Assembly: GCF_023845585.1 (NCBI RefSeq)
Contig: NZ_JAMQHS010000002.1
Location: 124,001 to 188,000, forward strand
DNA length: 64,000 bases
Direction of reading: 5' to 3'
Origin: Clostridium sp. CMCC3677
GTDB taxonomy: Bacteria; Bacillota; Clostridia; Clostridiales; Clostridiaceae
Shown here: piece by piece, positions 36,231-46,697 of the stretch
Numbering within the stretch: position 1 is the stretch's first letter
Layout: each line of letters starts with the position of its first letter
Made by a program: the position numbers and the translations under genes
Notes under the pieces: model-generated
Databases searched by the model: none
What the model saw: the letters and a program-made list of their open reading frames with translations, nothing else
Told to the model about the DNA's origin: nothing

Positions 36231-38231
36231 TTATTTTATTTTAAATTTATTTACACCATCTTCAAGTTTTTCAGAAAGTTTTCTTAAATTATCTACGTAA
36301 TTTTCCATCTCTTGCATTGTTGCAGTTATTTCTTCAGCAGAAGCAGAAACTTCTTCTGTGGCAGAAGCGGTTTCTTCTGAAATAGAAGATATGTTTTCTA
36401 TTTGAAGAACAACTTTATCCTTTTTAGAATCAATAATTGAAGTATCATCTTTAACATCATTGATTTTTTCAGCAAGAATTTTTATATTCTCTATTATGTC
36501 AATAAATATTTTATGAGTATCATTTACTACTTTTTCTTGATCATTTACTGTAATTTCTGTTTCTTTCATAGCTGACACAGCAGTCAAAGATTTACTTTTT
36601 ATTACATCTATTATTTTTTTTATTTCTTCTGTTGAATTTTTTGATTGATCTGCAAGTTTTCTTATTTCTTCTGCAACAACAGCAAATCCTTTCCCCGCTT
36701 CACCAGCTCTTGCAGCTTCTATAGAAGCATTTAAAGCTAATAGATTAGTTTGTTCTGTAATTTCAGCTATAGAATCAGACATAGCATTAATTTTTTCAGT
36801 ACTTAAATTCATATCATTAACAATTTCACTAACTTGTAAAGTTGAATCTTTAGTTTTAGTAGATTTTTCAACTAAAATTTTCACCATATCTAAACCTTGT
36901 GAACTTAAATTTTCAGATCCTTCAGAAATATTTACAATATGATTATTAGCATCTGTTATTTTATTTATTCCATAAGATAAATCAAGAATTTCTACTGATC
37001 CATCTTGAGAATTTTGAGCGGTTTGTGTAGCACCTTGAGCTATTTCATCTATAGCATGAGAAACTTGTTCTACTGATAATGTTGTTTCTTGTGCCATTAT
37101 TGCAAGACTTGAAGAAGTTTCAAGTATAACTTTAGATGAATTTTCTACTTCTAGCATAAGTTCTGATATATTTGTTAACATAGAATTAAAATTGTCTCCA
37201 AGGCTTCCAAATTCATCTTTACTTTTTATATTAACCTTAGCAGTTAAATCACCATCTGATGCTTTACTAAATGCAATATTTAATTTATTAGCATTATCTG
37301 ATATAGATTTACTTAAAATATAAGCAACAATAATTGATAAAATAAATGCAATAAATGAAACAATAAAGATTAAATTTCTTATTGCACTGACATCATCACT
37401 TATTTCTGAATCATCCATAGTGGCTATAAGTTTCCATCCAGTAAGATGATTAGAAGTGAAACTTGCAAATTTATTAGTACCTTTATATAAATATTTTGAA
37501 AAACCCTTATTGTTAGAATTAATCATATTCCAAATTTCTAATTGAACAACATCAGTTGAACCTATAAGTTCACTATTTGGATGAAATAACATTATACCAT
37601 TAGAATCACAAACATATACATATCCTGCGTTTCCTATAGTAATTTCTGATAAAGATTTAGAAATATTTTCAAGAGAAATATTCATAGACACAACACCAAT
37701 AATATTAGAATCTCTTTCAACTGTTTTAGAAACAGAAATAACTAGTTTTCCAGTTCGTGCATCATTAAAAGGTTCTGATATAACAACTTGACCTTTGTTT
37801 TCTAATGCTTTCTTATACCATGATCTTTCTTTAGGATTAAAATTTTCACCCATATCTCCTTCAGGATAAATGGTAAATTTACCATTCTCAGTACCGTAGT
37901 AAGCACTAAAAATATTATTGTCACTTTGCACTACATCATTAAGTGTTTCTTGTGCAAAAGCAATTCTTTCATCGGATAAATCACCTTCATTAAAGTTAAT
38001 ATTATTAGACATCATTTCAATTGGATTTATAAAAACTTTAAGTTGAGTATTAAGAGATTCATCAACTTGTTGAAGCGTTTGAGCACTATTAACTTCGAAA
38101 TTCTTTTCTAAAATTGACTTGGATTTAGAATAAGATGAAATTCCTAGGAATAAAATAGGTATTAAACAAATCAATATAAAGCTAATAATAAGCTTAAAAC
38201 GAATACTTGTAAATTTAAATTTTGTTTCCAT
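36231..38231 (-). CDS. methyl-accepting chemotaxis protein
   Basis: 666 residues. Membrane helix 1 is at about 11-33. A double-Cache type extracellular sensor follows (about 40-280, with [24 protein letters not shown] typical of dCache_1), then helix 2 (about 287-308), a HAMP domain and a long cytoplasmic signalling coiled coil. The conserved hairpin tip is [21 protein letters not shown] (about 505). dCache sensors with this pattern often bind amino acids or other small amines. No chemotaxis or flagellar gene is nearby, so it is a dispersed receptor. GGAGGGTTAATT precedes the ATG. The 468-base gap upstream (38232-38699) contains only very AT-rich DNA with promoters presumed for both directions. 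Confidence 0.94.
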   Translation of the reverse strand: METKFKFTSIRFKLIISFILICLIPILFLGISSYSKSKSILEKNFEVNSAQTLQQVDESLNTQLKVFINPIEMMSNNINFNEGDLSDERIAFAQETLNDVVQSDNNIFSAYYGTENGKFTIYPEGDMGENFNPKERSWYKKALENKGQVVISEPFNDARTGKLVISVSKTVERDSNIIGVVSMNISLENISKSLSEITIGNAGYVYVCDSNGIMLFHPNSELIGSTDVVQLEIWNMINSNNKGFSKYLYKGTNKFASFTSNHLTGWKLIATMDDSEISDDVSAIRNLIFIVSFIAFILSIIVAYILSKSISDNANKLNIAFSKASDGDLTAKVNIKSKDEFGSLGDNFNSMLTNISELMLEVENSSKVILETSSSLAIMAQETTLSVEQVSHAIDEIAQGATQTAQNSQDGSVEILDLSYGINKITDANNHIVNISEGSENLSSQGLDMVKILVEKSTKTKDSTLQVSEIVNDMNLSTEKINAMSDSIAEITEQTNLLALNASIEAARAGEAGKGFAVVAEEIRKLADQSKNSTEEIKKIIDVIKSKSLTAVSAMKETEITVNDQEKVVNDTHKIFIDIIENIKILAEKINDVKDDTSIIDSKKDKVVLQIENISSISEETASATEEVSASAEEITATMQEMENYVDNLRKLSEKLEDGVNKFKIK

Positions 38232-38699
38232 AATTTAATTAACCCTCCTAATATTTTTTCATATTTGCTAAGAAATATTGAGATTCTCTTTGTATGTTAG
38301 TAAAAAACTACGTTCATTAGTGAAAAAGCTACTTTATAATTAAGAGATTATACTAATATATAATGTTAAAGACTATATTACTTAACAGTAGATAAATATA
38401 TTATAATTATCGTTATTTTTCAATTAATCTTTAGAAAAAACATACAAACTACAAAAAATATTCGGTGAATATAACAAATTTAATTATTAAATGACATTAT
38501 ATTTTTAAAAATGATAAATAAAGAAGACTAAAAGTGTATTCATATAAAATAATATTATATAAAAAATATATAAATATTATTTTATAAAAGAAATAAAAAA
38601 ATAAAATCTACTTTTGTCGAATACGTATACAAACATATAAAGTTAAGTTATTATTTTAATATAAATATTAAAATAATTAATAAAAGTAAGGGGAAAGTT

Positions 38700-40112
38700 A
38701 TGTCAGAAAAGAAAGATAAACAGATTATGTGGTATACATTAGCATTTATGGCATTCTCAGCTGTATGGGGATTTGGAAATGTTATTAATGGATTTTCAGA
38801 ATATGATGGTCTTAAAGCGATTGTATCATGGATTATAATTTTTGCTATTTATTTCATACCATATGCTTTAATGGTAGGGGAATTAGGTTCAGCGTTTAAA
38901 GATTATGGTGGCGGAGTTAGTTCATGGATTAACGAAACTATAGGACCTAAGCTTGCATATTATGCAGGATGGACATACTGGGTAGTACACATGCCTTATA
39001 TTTCACAAAAGCCATCAGGATTTATAATTGCTTCAAGTTGGGCTATTTTTCAAGATAATAGAATTAGTGCAATGAATCCCAAAGTATTACAATTAGCTTG
39101 TTTAGTAGTTTTTTTAGTTGGAATGTATATTGCATCTAAAGGATTAAATCCATTAAAAAAATTATCTGCACTTGCTGGTACATCAATGTTTGTAATGTCA
39201 ATTTTATTTATAGTGTTAATGGTAGCAGCACCAGCAATTACAGATGCAAAGCTAAATACGATTGATTGGTCTTTTAAAACATTTATGCCTACTTTTGATA
39301 CTAAATTTTTTACTAATTTAGCTATCTTAGTATTTGCAGTTGGTGGATGTGAGAAAATTTCACCTTATGTTAATGAAATGAAAGATCCAGAAAAAGGATT
39401 TTCTAAAGGTATGATTGCTCTTGCAATTATGGTAGCTGTATGTGCAATTTTAGGAACAGTTTCACTTGGTATGATGTTTGATTCAAATAATGTACCTAAT
39501 GATTTAATGACAAATGGTGCATATTATGCATTCCAAAAGTTAGGTGAATATTATCATCTAGGAAATTTCTTCGTAATTATATATGCTATTACAAATCTTA
39601 TTGGACAATTTGCAGTATTAATTATATCAATTGATGCACCTTTACGTATGTTACTTGATAGTGCAGATAAGAATTTCATTCCAGAAAAAATGTTCATAAA
39701 AAATAAAAATGGGGCTTATACAAATGGTCACAAACTTATATTAATAATAGTATCTATATTAATAATAGTTCCAGCTATTGGAATTAAAAATGTTGACGAT
39801 CTAGTTAAATGGCTAGTAAAGCTAAATGCAGTGTGTATGCCACTTCGTTATTTATGGGTATTTATTGCTTATATTGCTTTAAAGAAAGCTGGAGAAAAGT
39901 TTAATAGAGAGTACTACTTTGTTAAGAATAATACTATAGGTATTATTTTAGGAGCATGGTGCTTTGTATTTACTGCTTTTGCATGTATTAGTGGTATGTA
40001 CTCTACAGATATATTTAAATTAATACTTAATATTATAACACCATTCATATTAATTGGATTAGGTATTATAATGCCTTATATTGCTAAAAAAAATAATAGG
40101 CAAGAATTATAA
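38700..40112 (+). CDS. APC-superfamily amino-acid permease
   Basis: 470 residues with about 12 membrane helices. The first helix region has FGNVINGF, the GxG-type unwound helix of APC transporters, and GGGVSSWINETIGPKLAYYAGW is typical of the glutamate:GABA antiporter/YjeM-like branch. The substrate is probably an amino acid or its amine, but this cannot be fixed from sequence. AAGGGGAAAG precedes the ATG. Single gene ending at a strong terminator. The chemoreceptor divergent from it could sense a related compound; that is a guess from layout. Confidence 0.88.
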   Translation: MSEKKDKQIMWYTLAFMAFSAVWGFGNVINGFSEYDGLKAIVSWIIIFAIYFIPYALMVGELGSAFKDYGGGVSSWINETIGPKLAYYAGWTYWVVHMPYISQKPSGFIIASSWAIFQDNRISAMNPKVLQLACLVVFLVGMYIASKGLNPLKKLSALAGTSMFVMSILFIVLMVAAPAITDAKLNTIDWSFKTFMPTFDTKFFTNLAILVFAVGGCEKISPYVNEMKDPEKGFSKGMIALAIMVAVCAILGTVSLGMMFDSNNVPNDLMTNGAYYAFQKLGEYYHLGNFFVIIYAITNLIGQFAVLIISIDAPLRMLLDSADKNFIPEKMFIKNKNGAYTNGHKLILIIVSILIIVPAIGIKNVDDLVKWLVKLNAVCMPLRYLWVFIAYIALKKAGEKFNREYYFVKNNTIGIILGAWCFVFTAFACISGMYSTDIFKLILNIITPFILIGLGIIMPYIAKKNNRQEL

Positions 40113-40120
40113 AAATATAA

Positions 40121-40160
40121 AAATGTACTATACACTAAGTTATTAGTGTATAGTACATTT
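40121..40160. terminator. bidirectional terminator
   Basis: AAATGTACTATACACTAA and its complement form an 18-bp stem with a 4-base loop between the permease and the convergent C_GCAxxG_C_C gene. Confidence 0.92.
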
Positions 40161-40174
40161 TTTATGATAAAATA

Positions 40175-40537
40175 TTAATTTTGTAATACATTAATTAATG
40201 TATTATAAGAAAAATCCACTATTTCACCACAACTAATTTTATTTGCTTTCAATTCTCTACACATTTCTGTAGAATATTTTTCTTTGATTTTTGTTACAAA
40301 CTCCCTAGAGTAATCTCTAGCCATATTGATTTCGTTATTATTATGTCTTCCTTTTAAGAAGCCTATAATTACAATTCCAGCATTTATAGCGCCGCAAAGA
40401 CTTCCAATTCCAACGCCAGCCCCCATACCACTACCTAATCCAAGTGGAATACTTTCATTATATTCATCATTATAAAATTTAATTAATGATTCAGCACAAT
40501 TATAACCTTGGCTAAGATATTTTGATGCACACGTCAT
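40175..40537 (-). CDS. C_GCAxxG_C_C family protein
   Basis: 120 residues. The family is named for its cysteine pattern, here GYNCAES near residue 11-17, GSLCGAINAG near 45-54, and two later cysteines in STEMCRELKANKISCGEI. These suggest redox or metal chemistry. Members are common next to redox genes in anaerobes, but no function is established. AGGGGGACAAAGTAA precedes the ATG. It faces the permease across a shared terminator. The gap behind it (40538-41089) contains the inverted repeat and GC-rich island described separately. Confidence 0.85.
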   Translation of the reverse strand: MTCASKYLSQGYNCAESLIKFYNDEYNESIPLGLGSGMGAGVGIGSLCGAINAGIVIIGFLKGRHNNNEINMARDYSREFVTKIKEKYSTEMCRELKANKISCGEIVDFSYNTLINVLQN

Positions 40538-40604
40538 TTACTTTGTCCCCCTAAAAATATTTTACTATATTGATATTATCATATTTTTCTATAGTGAAAA
40601 ATGT

Positions 40605-40704
40605 TTTTTTATTCTTTAGGAATTTATATTATTAAAAAATTTGTGGATAACTTTTAAAATAATGTATTTTGAAGGTATTATGAGTACCCCTAAAGAATAA
40701 AAAA
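40605..40704. repeat. 16-bp inverted repeat spanning a DnaA-box-like site
   Basis: TTTTTTATTCTTTAGG (40605-40620) recurs as its exact complement at 40689-40704, with 68 bases between. Inside lies TGTGGATAA (40642-40650), an exact match to the DnaA-box consensus read on the minus strand. A single box is not an origin. The purpose is unknown. Confidence 0.6.
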
Positions 40705-40705
40705 T

Positions 40706-40800
40706 AATCATATGCCGCACCATTATTTCTGCACTGCGTTTGGAAAGGGCGCATGGCTAAAAAAATCGACGGCTCCAAAGTCGCCTTAGCGATTTTGTTC
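40706..40800. other. GC-rich intergenic island, possible structured RNA or repeat
   Basis: About 90 bases of markedly higher GC than any neighbouring intergenic DNA. It contains possible pairings GCTAA/TTAGC (40756-40790) and AAAAATCG/CGATTTT (40761-40796). It also holds a 25-codon frame (40712-40789, beginning MPHHYFCTAFGKGAW) without a good ribosome site. I could not match it to a riboswitch class. No gene is seen in the rest of 40801-41089. Confidence 0.4.
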
Positions 40801-41089
40801 TAAGTATAAATTATTATTTAGTAATTAACATGATAACATATCATAATATAATTTTTATTTTTGGCAGTAAATTTAAATTATTGTTTTTTGTTTTTATAGT
40901 TAATTACGATAAAATGTAAAATTTTTAGAAAATACACATATAATTTACAAAAAATACATTTTAAAACATATTTTTCCATTTATAATAAAAAATATGACAA
41001 AAATAAAATAAAATTTCGCTATATAAGTCATATATGGTAAAATAAGTTATAGGGTTATTGTAATTTAATAATAAATTAGGAGAAGATAT

Positions 41090-43102
41090 ATGGTTAATAA
41101 AGATGAGAAAGAAAAACGACAATATACAATAGAAGATTTAGAAAACTTATTAGATAATATTCCATATATAATATGGATTAAAGATGAGGAAGGAAGGTAT
41201 AAGTATGCTAATAAATTAGCAACTGAGAAATTAGATTTAGAACAAAAGAATCTTTTAGGGAAAAAGAATTCAGATTTTAAAGATAATGAGATATTGAAAA
41301 ACTGGCCAGACAATGAAAGAAAAATATTAGAAGAAAAAAGTTGTGCTTATTTTAAGAGAAAAATTAAAAGTGATGGAGAAGATATATGTGTTGAAACTTA
41401 TAATATGCCATTTTTGAGTAGTAAAAAAACAAATTTAATAGGTGGAGTTGTAAGAAAAATTACAACAGAGAAGAAGGTAGTTTCACATATAAAAGACGCA
41501 TCAATTAATATTTGTAATAAAAACAAATATGATGAATTAAAAAATAAAGAGAGATTGAAACAAATAATAAGTGATTTTAAAAAAATAATAGGTGCGCAAG
41601 GAATGAGCGTATATATATATAATTCTGAAAAAGAAATATTTGAAAATTATGTAAAAAGCGGAGTGATGAATAAGAGTAATGAAGTGATATCAAAAGATGA
41701 TATTAATAATACTCCTGTAAATAAATTTTATTGTATAAGATGTGAACGTGAATTAGTTGGAGTATTAAATGTACAATACAGAGAAGAAGATATTCATAAA
41801 TATAATAATGAAGATTTTATAAAATCAATTTGTGATGTTATAGGAATAATTATTAATAATAAATTTTTATATTCAACACTTAATAAAGAATTGAATAAGC
41901 GTGTAGAAAGTGAAAAAGAATTAGAATTGTTTTTAGAAACAGCTACTGACTTATGCGGAATAGCAAAAAACGATGGATCTTTTATAAAAGTAACTAATAA
42001 TTGGACAAAAGTATTAGGGTGGTCTAAGGAAGAACTTATGAATATGAATTGTACTGATTTGATACATAAGGATGATTTACCTAGGATATATGAGTTGTTA
42101 AATTTAGCTTACAATTATAATAAATGGAAATATGTTGGCTTTATAGATAGATGTATTTGTAAAAATGGAGAATATAGGACTCTAGAATGGAATTGGAGTT
42201 ATATAAATGGTGGGAAAACTTTTATAATGACAGGTAAAGATATAACTAATTATAATAAATTAGCCTTAGAAAATAAACGTTTACAAAATGCAATTGCATT
42301 AGAAAGTTTAAAAACACAGTTTTTTGCAAATTTATCTCATGAATTTAAGACACCATTAAATATAATTTTAACAACAGCGCAACTTATGGAGTCTTATATA
42401 AAAAAATTTGACGATATATTAGAAAAACAAAACATGTGTAAGTATATAAAGGGATTAAAACAAAATTCGTATAGACTATTAAAACTTGTAAACAATTTAA
42501 TTGATATCACTAAGATAGATGGTGGTCATTATAAAGTTAATATGGTGAATAAAAACATAGTTAATGTTATTGAAGAAATTGTTTTATCTGTAGCAGAATA
42601 TACTAAAAATAAAGAGCGAGATATAATATTTGATACTGATGAAGAAGAAATAATACTTGCTTGCGATCCAGAAAAAATAGAGCGGATAATTTTAAATTTA
42701 GTATCTAATGCATTAAAATATACAGAAAAAGATGGAATAATAAAAGTAAATATTTCTACTAATTTAGATGATAATGAAGTAATAATATCAGTAAAGGATA
42801 ATGGAATAGGAATTCCAAAAGAATATAAGGAAAAAATATTTGAAAGATTTAAACAAGTTGAAAATTCTTTGCATAAAAATTATGAGGGAAGTGGAATAGG
42901 ATTATCTTTAGTGAAATCAATTGTTGAAATGCATGGAGGAGAAATATGGATAAATAGTAACCCAGAAGAAGGTACAGAAGTAATTTTTACTTTGCCTATT
43001 AGAAAAATTGATGAAGAAAAACTAGACGAATATAATAATAAAAAAATTTCTTCCAAGATAGAAGTGTTTGATATAGAATTTTCTGATATATACTCCATGT
43101 AA
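41090..43102 (+). CDS. PAS-GAF-PAS orphan sensor histidine kinase (tandem copy 1)
   Basis: 670 residues, soluble. An N-terminal PAS (about 12-130, DNIPYIIWIKDEEGRYKYAN) leads to a GAF-like region (about 150-270) and a second PAS with PAC motif (about 283-398, TATDLCGIAKNDGSF, CKNGEYRTLEWNW). HisKA has H417 (FANLSHEFKTPLN), and HATPase_c has NLVSNALKYT, DNGIGIP and GSGIGLSLVK. The protein ends IEVFDIEFSDIYSM. No response regulator is near. AGGAGAAG precedes the ATG. Catalytic halves of this and the next two genes are close paralogues, so the row arose by duplication. Orphan soluble PAS kinases in clostridia commonly target Spo0A; that role is inferred, not shown. Confidence 0.9.
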   Translation: MVNKDEKEKRQYTIEDLENLLDNIPYIIWIKDEEGRYKYANKLATEKLDLEQKNLLGKKNSDFKDNEILKNWPDNERKILEEKSCAYFKRKIKSDGEDICVETYNMPFLSSKKTNLIGGVVRKITTEKKVVSHIKDASINICNKNKYDELKNKERLKQIISDFKKIIGAQGMSVYIYNSEKEIFENYVKSGVMNKSNEVISKDDINNTPVNKFYCIRCERELVGVLNVQYREEDIHKYNNEDFIKSICDVIGIIINNKFLYSTLNKELNKRVESEKELELFLETATDLCGIAKNDGSFIKVTNNWTKVLGWSKEELMNMNCTDLIHKDDLPRIYELLNLAYNYNKWKYVGFIDRCICKNGEYRTLEWNWSYINGGKTFIMTGKDITNYNKLALENKRLQNAIALESLKTQFFANLSHEFKTPLNIILTTAQLMESYIKKFDDILEKQNMCKYIKGLKQNSYRLLKLVNNLIDITKIDGGHYKVNMVNKNIVNVIEEIVLSVAEYTKNKERDIIFDTDEEEIILACDPEKIERIILNLVSNALKYTEKDGIIKVNISTNLDDNEVIISVKDNGIGIPKEYKEKIFERFKQVENSLHKNYEGSGIGLSLVKSIVEMHGGEIWINSNPEEGTEVIFTLPIRKIDEEKLDEYNNKKISSKIEVFDIEFSDIYSM

Positions 43103-43186
43103 TTATATAAATTATAGAGTGATTAGTTGAAGAGAATAAATTAAATTATTTTATTTGTGTAATTTATATGAAGGGGAATATGAGTA

Positions 43187-44734
43187 ATGGAAGGCTGTAC
43201 TATAAATAAAAAATATAGCGTAGATGACTTAGAAAGAATATTAGATAACTTTCCGTATCTAATATGGATTAAAGATCAAAAAAATAGATACAGATATGTA
43301 AATAAATATTTTTTGACTACATTTAAAAAAACAGAAAAAGAGATTATAGGAAAAACAGAACTAAATAATTATAACGGTGAATATGTATTAGTAACTGAAG
43401 AAAATCTAATAAAAGAAGTAGAATTTAATGAAAACAAGAGGTACTTCTCAGTTTATAAAACAGTATTACCTACTGGTACTAAGTATAATTGGGAATTAGC
43501 AGTTGCAAGAGATGTGACTTTATTAAAAAAAGAGATGACCAAACGTTCAAAAATACAAAGGCGTTTAGAATCGTTCTTGGAGATTTCGACAGATTTATGG
43601 GGAATATTGCAAGCAAATTATCATTTTAAAGATGTAAGTGATAATTGTATTAAAACTTTTGGATGGACATCAGAAGAATTTAAGAATTTAAATGCAGTTA
43701 ATTTAACCCATCCAGATGATAGAGAAAATATATTAAAAAAAATGGAATTTTCATTTAATAAAGATAAAAGAACATTTTTACTTAATAGATTTCTATGTAA
43801 AAATGGTAAATATAAATTAATAGAATGGAATTGGTGCTGTTTAGAAGAGGGAAAAACAGTGCTTTTGACTGGCAGAGATATTACTGAAAAGAAAGAATTA
43901 GAAGAAGAGAAGAGAAGATTAGAAGAAGCAATAGCTATGGAAAGTCTAAAAACTGAATTTTTTTCAACAGTATCACATGAATTTAAAACACCATTAAATG
44001 TTATTTTAAGTACAGTTCAGTTATTATCTGATAAATTAAAAAATAATAAATTAAGTGAAGAAGTAAAAGTAAATCTTAAGTATATAAATGGAATAAAACA
44101 AAATTCATATAGATTATTAAAACTGGTGAACAATTTAATAGATATAACTCAAATAGATGGTGGAATTTATAAATTAAGCCTTGAAAATTGTAATATTGTA
44201 AGTATTATTGAAAATATAGTACTATCTGTTAGCAAATATATACATGAAAAAAATCGTAATATAATATTTGATACCACTAGAGAAGAAATTATACTTGCAA
44301 TAGATTGTGATAAAATTGAAAGAATAATATTAAACTTATTATCTAATGCAGTTAAATATACAAATAATGGTGGTAATATTTATGTTAGTTTAAGTATGGA
44401 TATAAATAATAATAATGTTATTGTAAAGATAAAAGATGATGGCATTGGAATACCTGAAAAAGATGTAGAAAACATATTTAGAAGATTTAAGCAATCAGGA
44501 GATGTTTTTACGAGAAGATGTGAAGGGACTGGAATTGGGTTATCCATAGTAAGATCTTTAATAGAGATGCATGGTGGAGCAATAAAAGTTAATAAGGAAA
44601 TAAAAAAAGGGGCTGAATTTGTATTTTATCTTCCTATAATTAAAATGGAAGATAAAGACGTTTGTGATCTTTATGATAAAAGACTAGATTCAAGGTTTGA
44701 AAAATACAATATAGAATTTTCTGATATATACTAG
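43187..44734 (+). CDS. PAS-PAS orphan sensor histidine kinase (tandem copy 2)
   Basis: 515 residues, soluble. PAS 1 (about 8-105) begins DNFPYLIWIKDQKNRYRYVN, nearly the same as copy 1. PAS 2 (about 130-245) has STDLWGILQANYHF and CKNGKYKLIEWNW. HisKA H264 (STVSHEFKTPLN) and HATPase_c follow (NLLSNAVKYT, DDGIGIP, GTGIGLSIVR). The GAF-like part of copy 1 is absent. The tail ends YNIEFSDIY. AAGGGGAAT precedes the ATG. It lies 84 bases after copy 1, probably one transcript. It lacks membrane helices, so any signal is cytoplasmic. Confidence 0.9.
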   Translation: MEGCTINKKYSVDDLERILDNFPYLIWIKDQKNRYRYVNKYFLTTFKKTEKEIIGKTELNNYNGEYVLVTEENLIKEVEFNENKRYFSVYKTVLPTGTKYNWELAVARDVTLLKKEMTKRSKIQRRLESFLEISTDLWGILQANYHFKDVSDNCIKTFGWTSEEFKNLNAVNLTHPDDRENILKKMEFSFNKDKRTFLLNRFLCKNGKYKLIEWNWCCLEEGKTVLLTGRDITEKKELEEEKRRLEEAIAMESLKTEFFSTVSHEFKTPLNVILSTVQLLSDKLKNNKLSEEVKVNLKYINGIKQNSYRLLKLVNNLIDITQIDGGIYKLSLENCNIVSIIENIVLSVSKYIHEKNRNIIFDTTREEIILAIDCDKIERIILNLLSNAVKYTNNGGNIYVSLSMDINNNNVIVKIKDDGIGIPEKDVENIFRRFKQSGDVFTRRCEGTGIGLSIVRSLIEMHGGAIKVNKEIKKGAEFVFYLPIIKMEDKDVCDLYDKRLDSRFEKYNIEFSDIY

Positions 44735-44768
44735 AAAGCCATGGATACTATAATAAGGGGATAAGAAA

Positions 44769-46525
44769 ATGAGTAAAGAAGAAAATGAGGTATATATTTT
44801 TAAAGATTTAAAGGATTTGTTAAAATTAAAACCATCAAAAGAACTTATAAATAATAAATATATTAATGAGTGTATCAAAGAAGAAACTGAGAATTTTAAA
44901 AATATATTAATAAATTTAAATAGCGAAACGCAGTCTGATGGAATTGCTTTGTTTTTATATGATGAAGAATATAATATGTTAAGATTAAAATTTAAATTAG
45001 GAAATGTGTCTGTAATAGGAGAGGATTACACTACACAATTAAATGAACAATCTAAAGAAAAGTTACTTACAAGTAAATATGATCACAGGGCTATAGATAT
45101 AAAAGAAACGTATTGGTTTAAAAAACATATAGAAAACAATAATATTGACACAAATAAAAACTACGGATATATTAGAATGTATTCAATAAAAGATACAAAT
45201 AAATTGATAGGTATTTTAAGTATTTTTTATACTGAAAATACTAATTTAGATAATATGAATGATAGTGTTATCGATTACGAATGTGAGAAATTAGAATTAT
45301 TAATTAAGAATAAAATTTTAACCAATAAATTAAGAGAAGAACTTGTAAAAAGAACATTAAATGAAAGTAAATTAAAATCTTTTTTAGAAATTGCAACAGA
45401 TTTATGGGCAATAATGGATTATAAACAACGTTTTAAGTGTGTATCTCCAAGTGTTATTGATGTTACAGGATGGAGTAATGAAAAAATATCAACAATGAAT
45501 GTATTTGATATGGTACATCCAGATGATAGAGAGCGAGCAAGAAAATATATAAAATTTATAAAAGATGCAAAAGGTGAAAATTCTATTGCTAAAGTATTAT
45601 GTGAAAATGGTGAATATAAGATATTTCAATGGAATTGGAGCTGTATTGAAGAGGAAAGATATGTATTTTTAGCAGCTAAAGATATTACAGAACAAAAAAA
45701 ATTAGAGCAAGAAAAAAAAGAACTAGAAGAAGCTGTTATGATTGAAAATTTTAAAAATAAATTTCTGGCAAATATATCACATGAATTTAAGACACCTTTA
45801 AATGTAATACTTGCAACTGTACAGCTTATAGATAAAAATAATAATTTCAAAAATGCTGAAATAGATTTAATTAAATACATAGATGGAATTAAGAAAAATT
45901 CTTATAGGCTGTTAAGACTTATAAATAATCTAATAGATATAACTAAAATAGATTCTGGTCATTGTAATTTCCAACTACAAAATTGTAATGCAGTTGAAAT
46001 AATTGAAGACATAGTAATGTCAGTAAGAGAATATATAAAAGAAAATACTAGAAATATAATTTTTGACACAAGTGAAGAGGAAATAATAACGGCTTTGGAT
46101 AAAAATAAAATTGAAACTGTAATGTTAAATTTACTTTCTAATGCTATAAAATATACAAATGATGATGGAATTATAGAAATAAGAATAAAATACAGTAAAG
46201 ATAGAAAAAATATACTCATTAGTATAAAAGATAATGGTATAGGTATAGCTAGTAAAGATATAAACAATATTTTTCAAAGATTTAAATATTCAGATAATAT
46301 ACTTAATAGGAGATGCGAGGGGACAGGAATAGGTTTATCTCTTGTGAAATCTTTGGTAGAATGCATGGTGGAAAGATAATTGCTAAGAATAATCCACTTA
46401 AAGGAACAGAGTTTATCTTTTCAATTCCAGTGAGATTAACAGATGATAATGTTAATAATAAAAAAAATTTAGATAGTACTATAGAAAAATGCAATATAGA
46501 ATTTTCAGATATATATTTTATATAA
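44769..46525 (+). pseudogene. GAF-PAS orphan histidine kinase (tandem copy 3), frameshifted near the C-terminus
   Basis: The first frame gives 536 residues: a GAF-like N-terminus (about 45-185), PAS (about 200-315), HisKA with H338 (ANISHEFKTPLN) and most of HATPase_c up to GTGIGLSLVKSLVE. It then ends abruptly (CMVER, stop at 46379). The normal continuation MHGGKIIAKN... is present in another frame to 46525, ending CNIEFSDIYFI. Copies 1 and 2 read GAAATG or GAGATG here; this one reads GAATG at 46358-46362, so one base is missing. The shorter protein would lack the last ATPase-domain strand and the tail. It is a recent mutation, a sequencing error, or programmed. The ribosome site AAGGGGATAAG is intact. 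Confidence 0.85.
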
Positions 46526-46697
46526 ACGAAATATTTATTTTACTTATGGTATTTAAGAAAACTATCATTTTGAAAACTATATGAATATAAATTATACTAA
46601 GTAAAGCAATTAGAATATAAATTTACTTTAATATTTATGTTTAGTTGATATATAATAGTAACTAACAATATTAGATTAAATAAATAAGGTGAATAAA

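Noticed and set aside
40642-40650. Replication origin
   Set aside because: Only one DnaA-box match and no dnaA/dnaN neighbours.
40706-40800. A known riboswitch (c-di-GMP, cobalamin, guanidine)
   Set aside because: None of the diagnostic core sequences I know could be placed, and no regulated gene lies in a suitable position.
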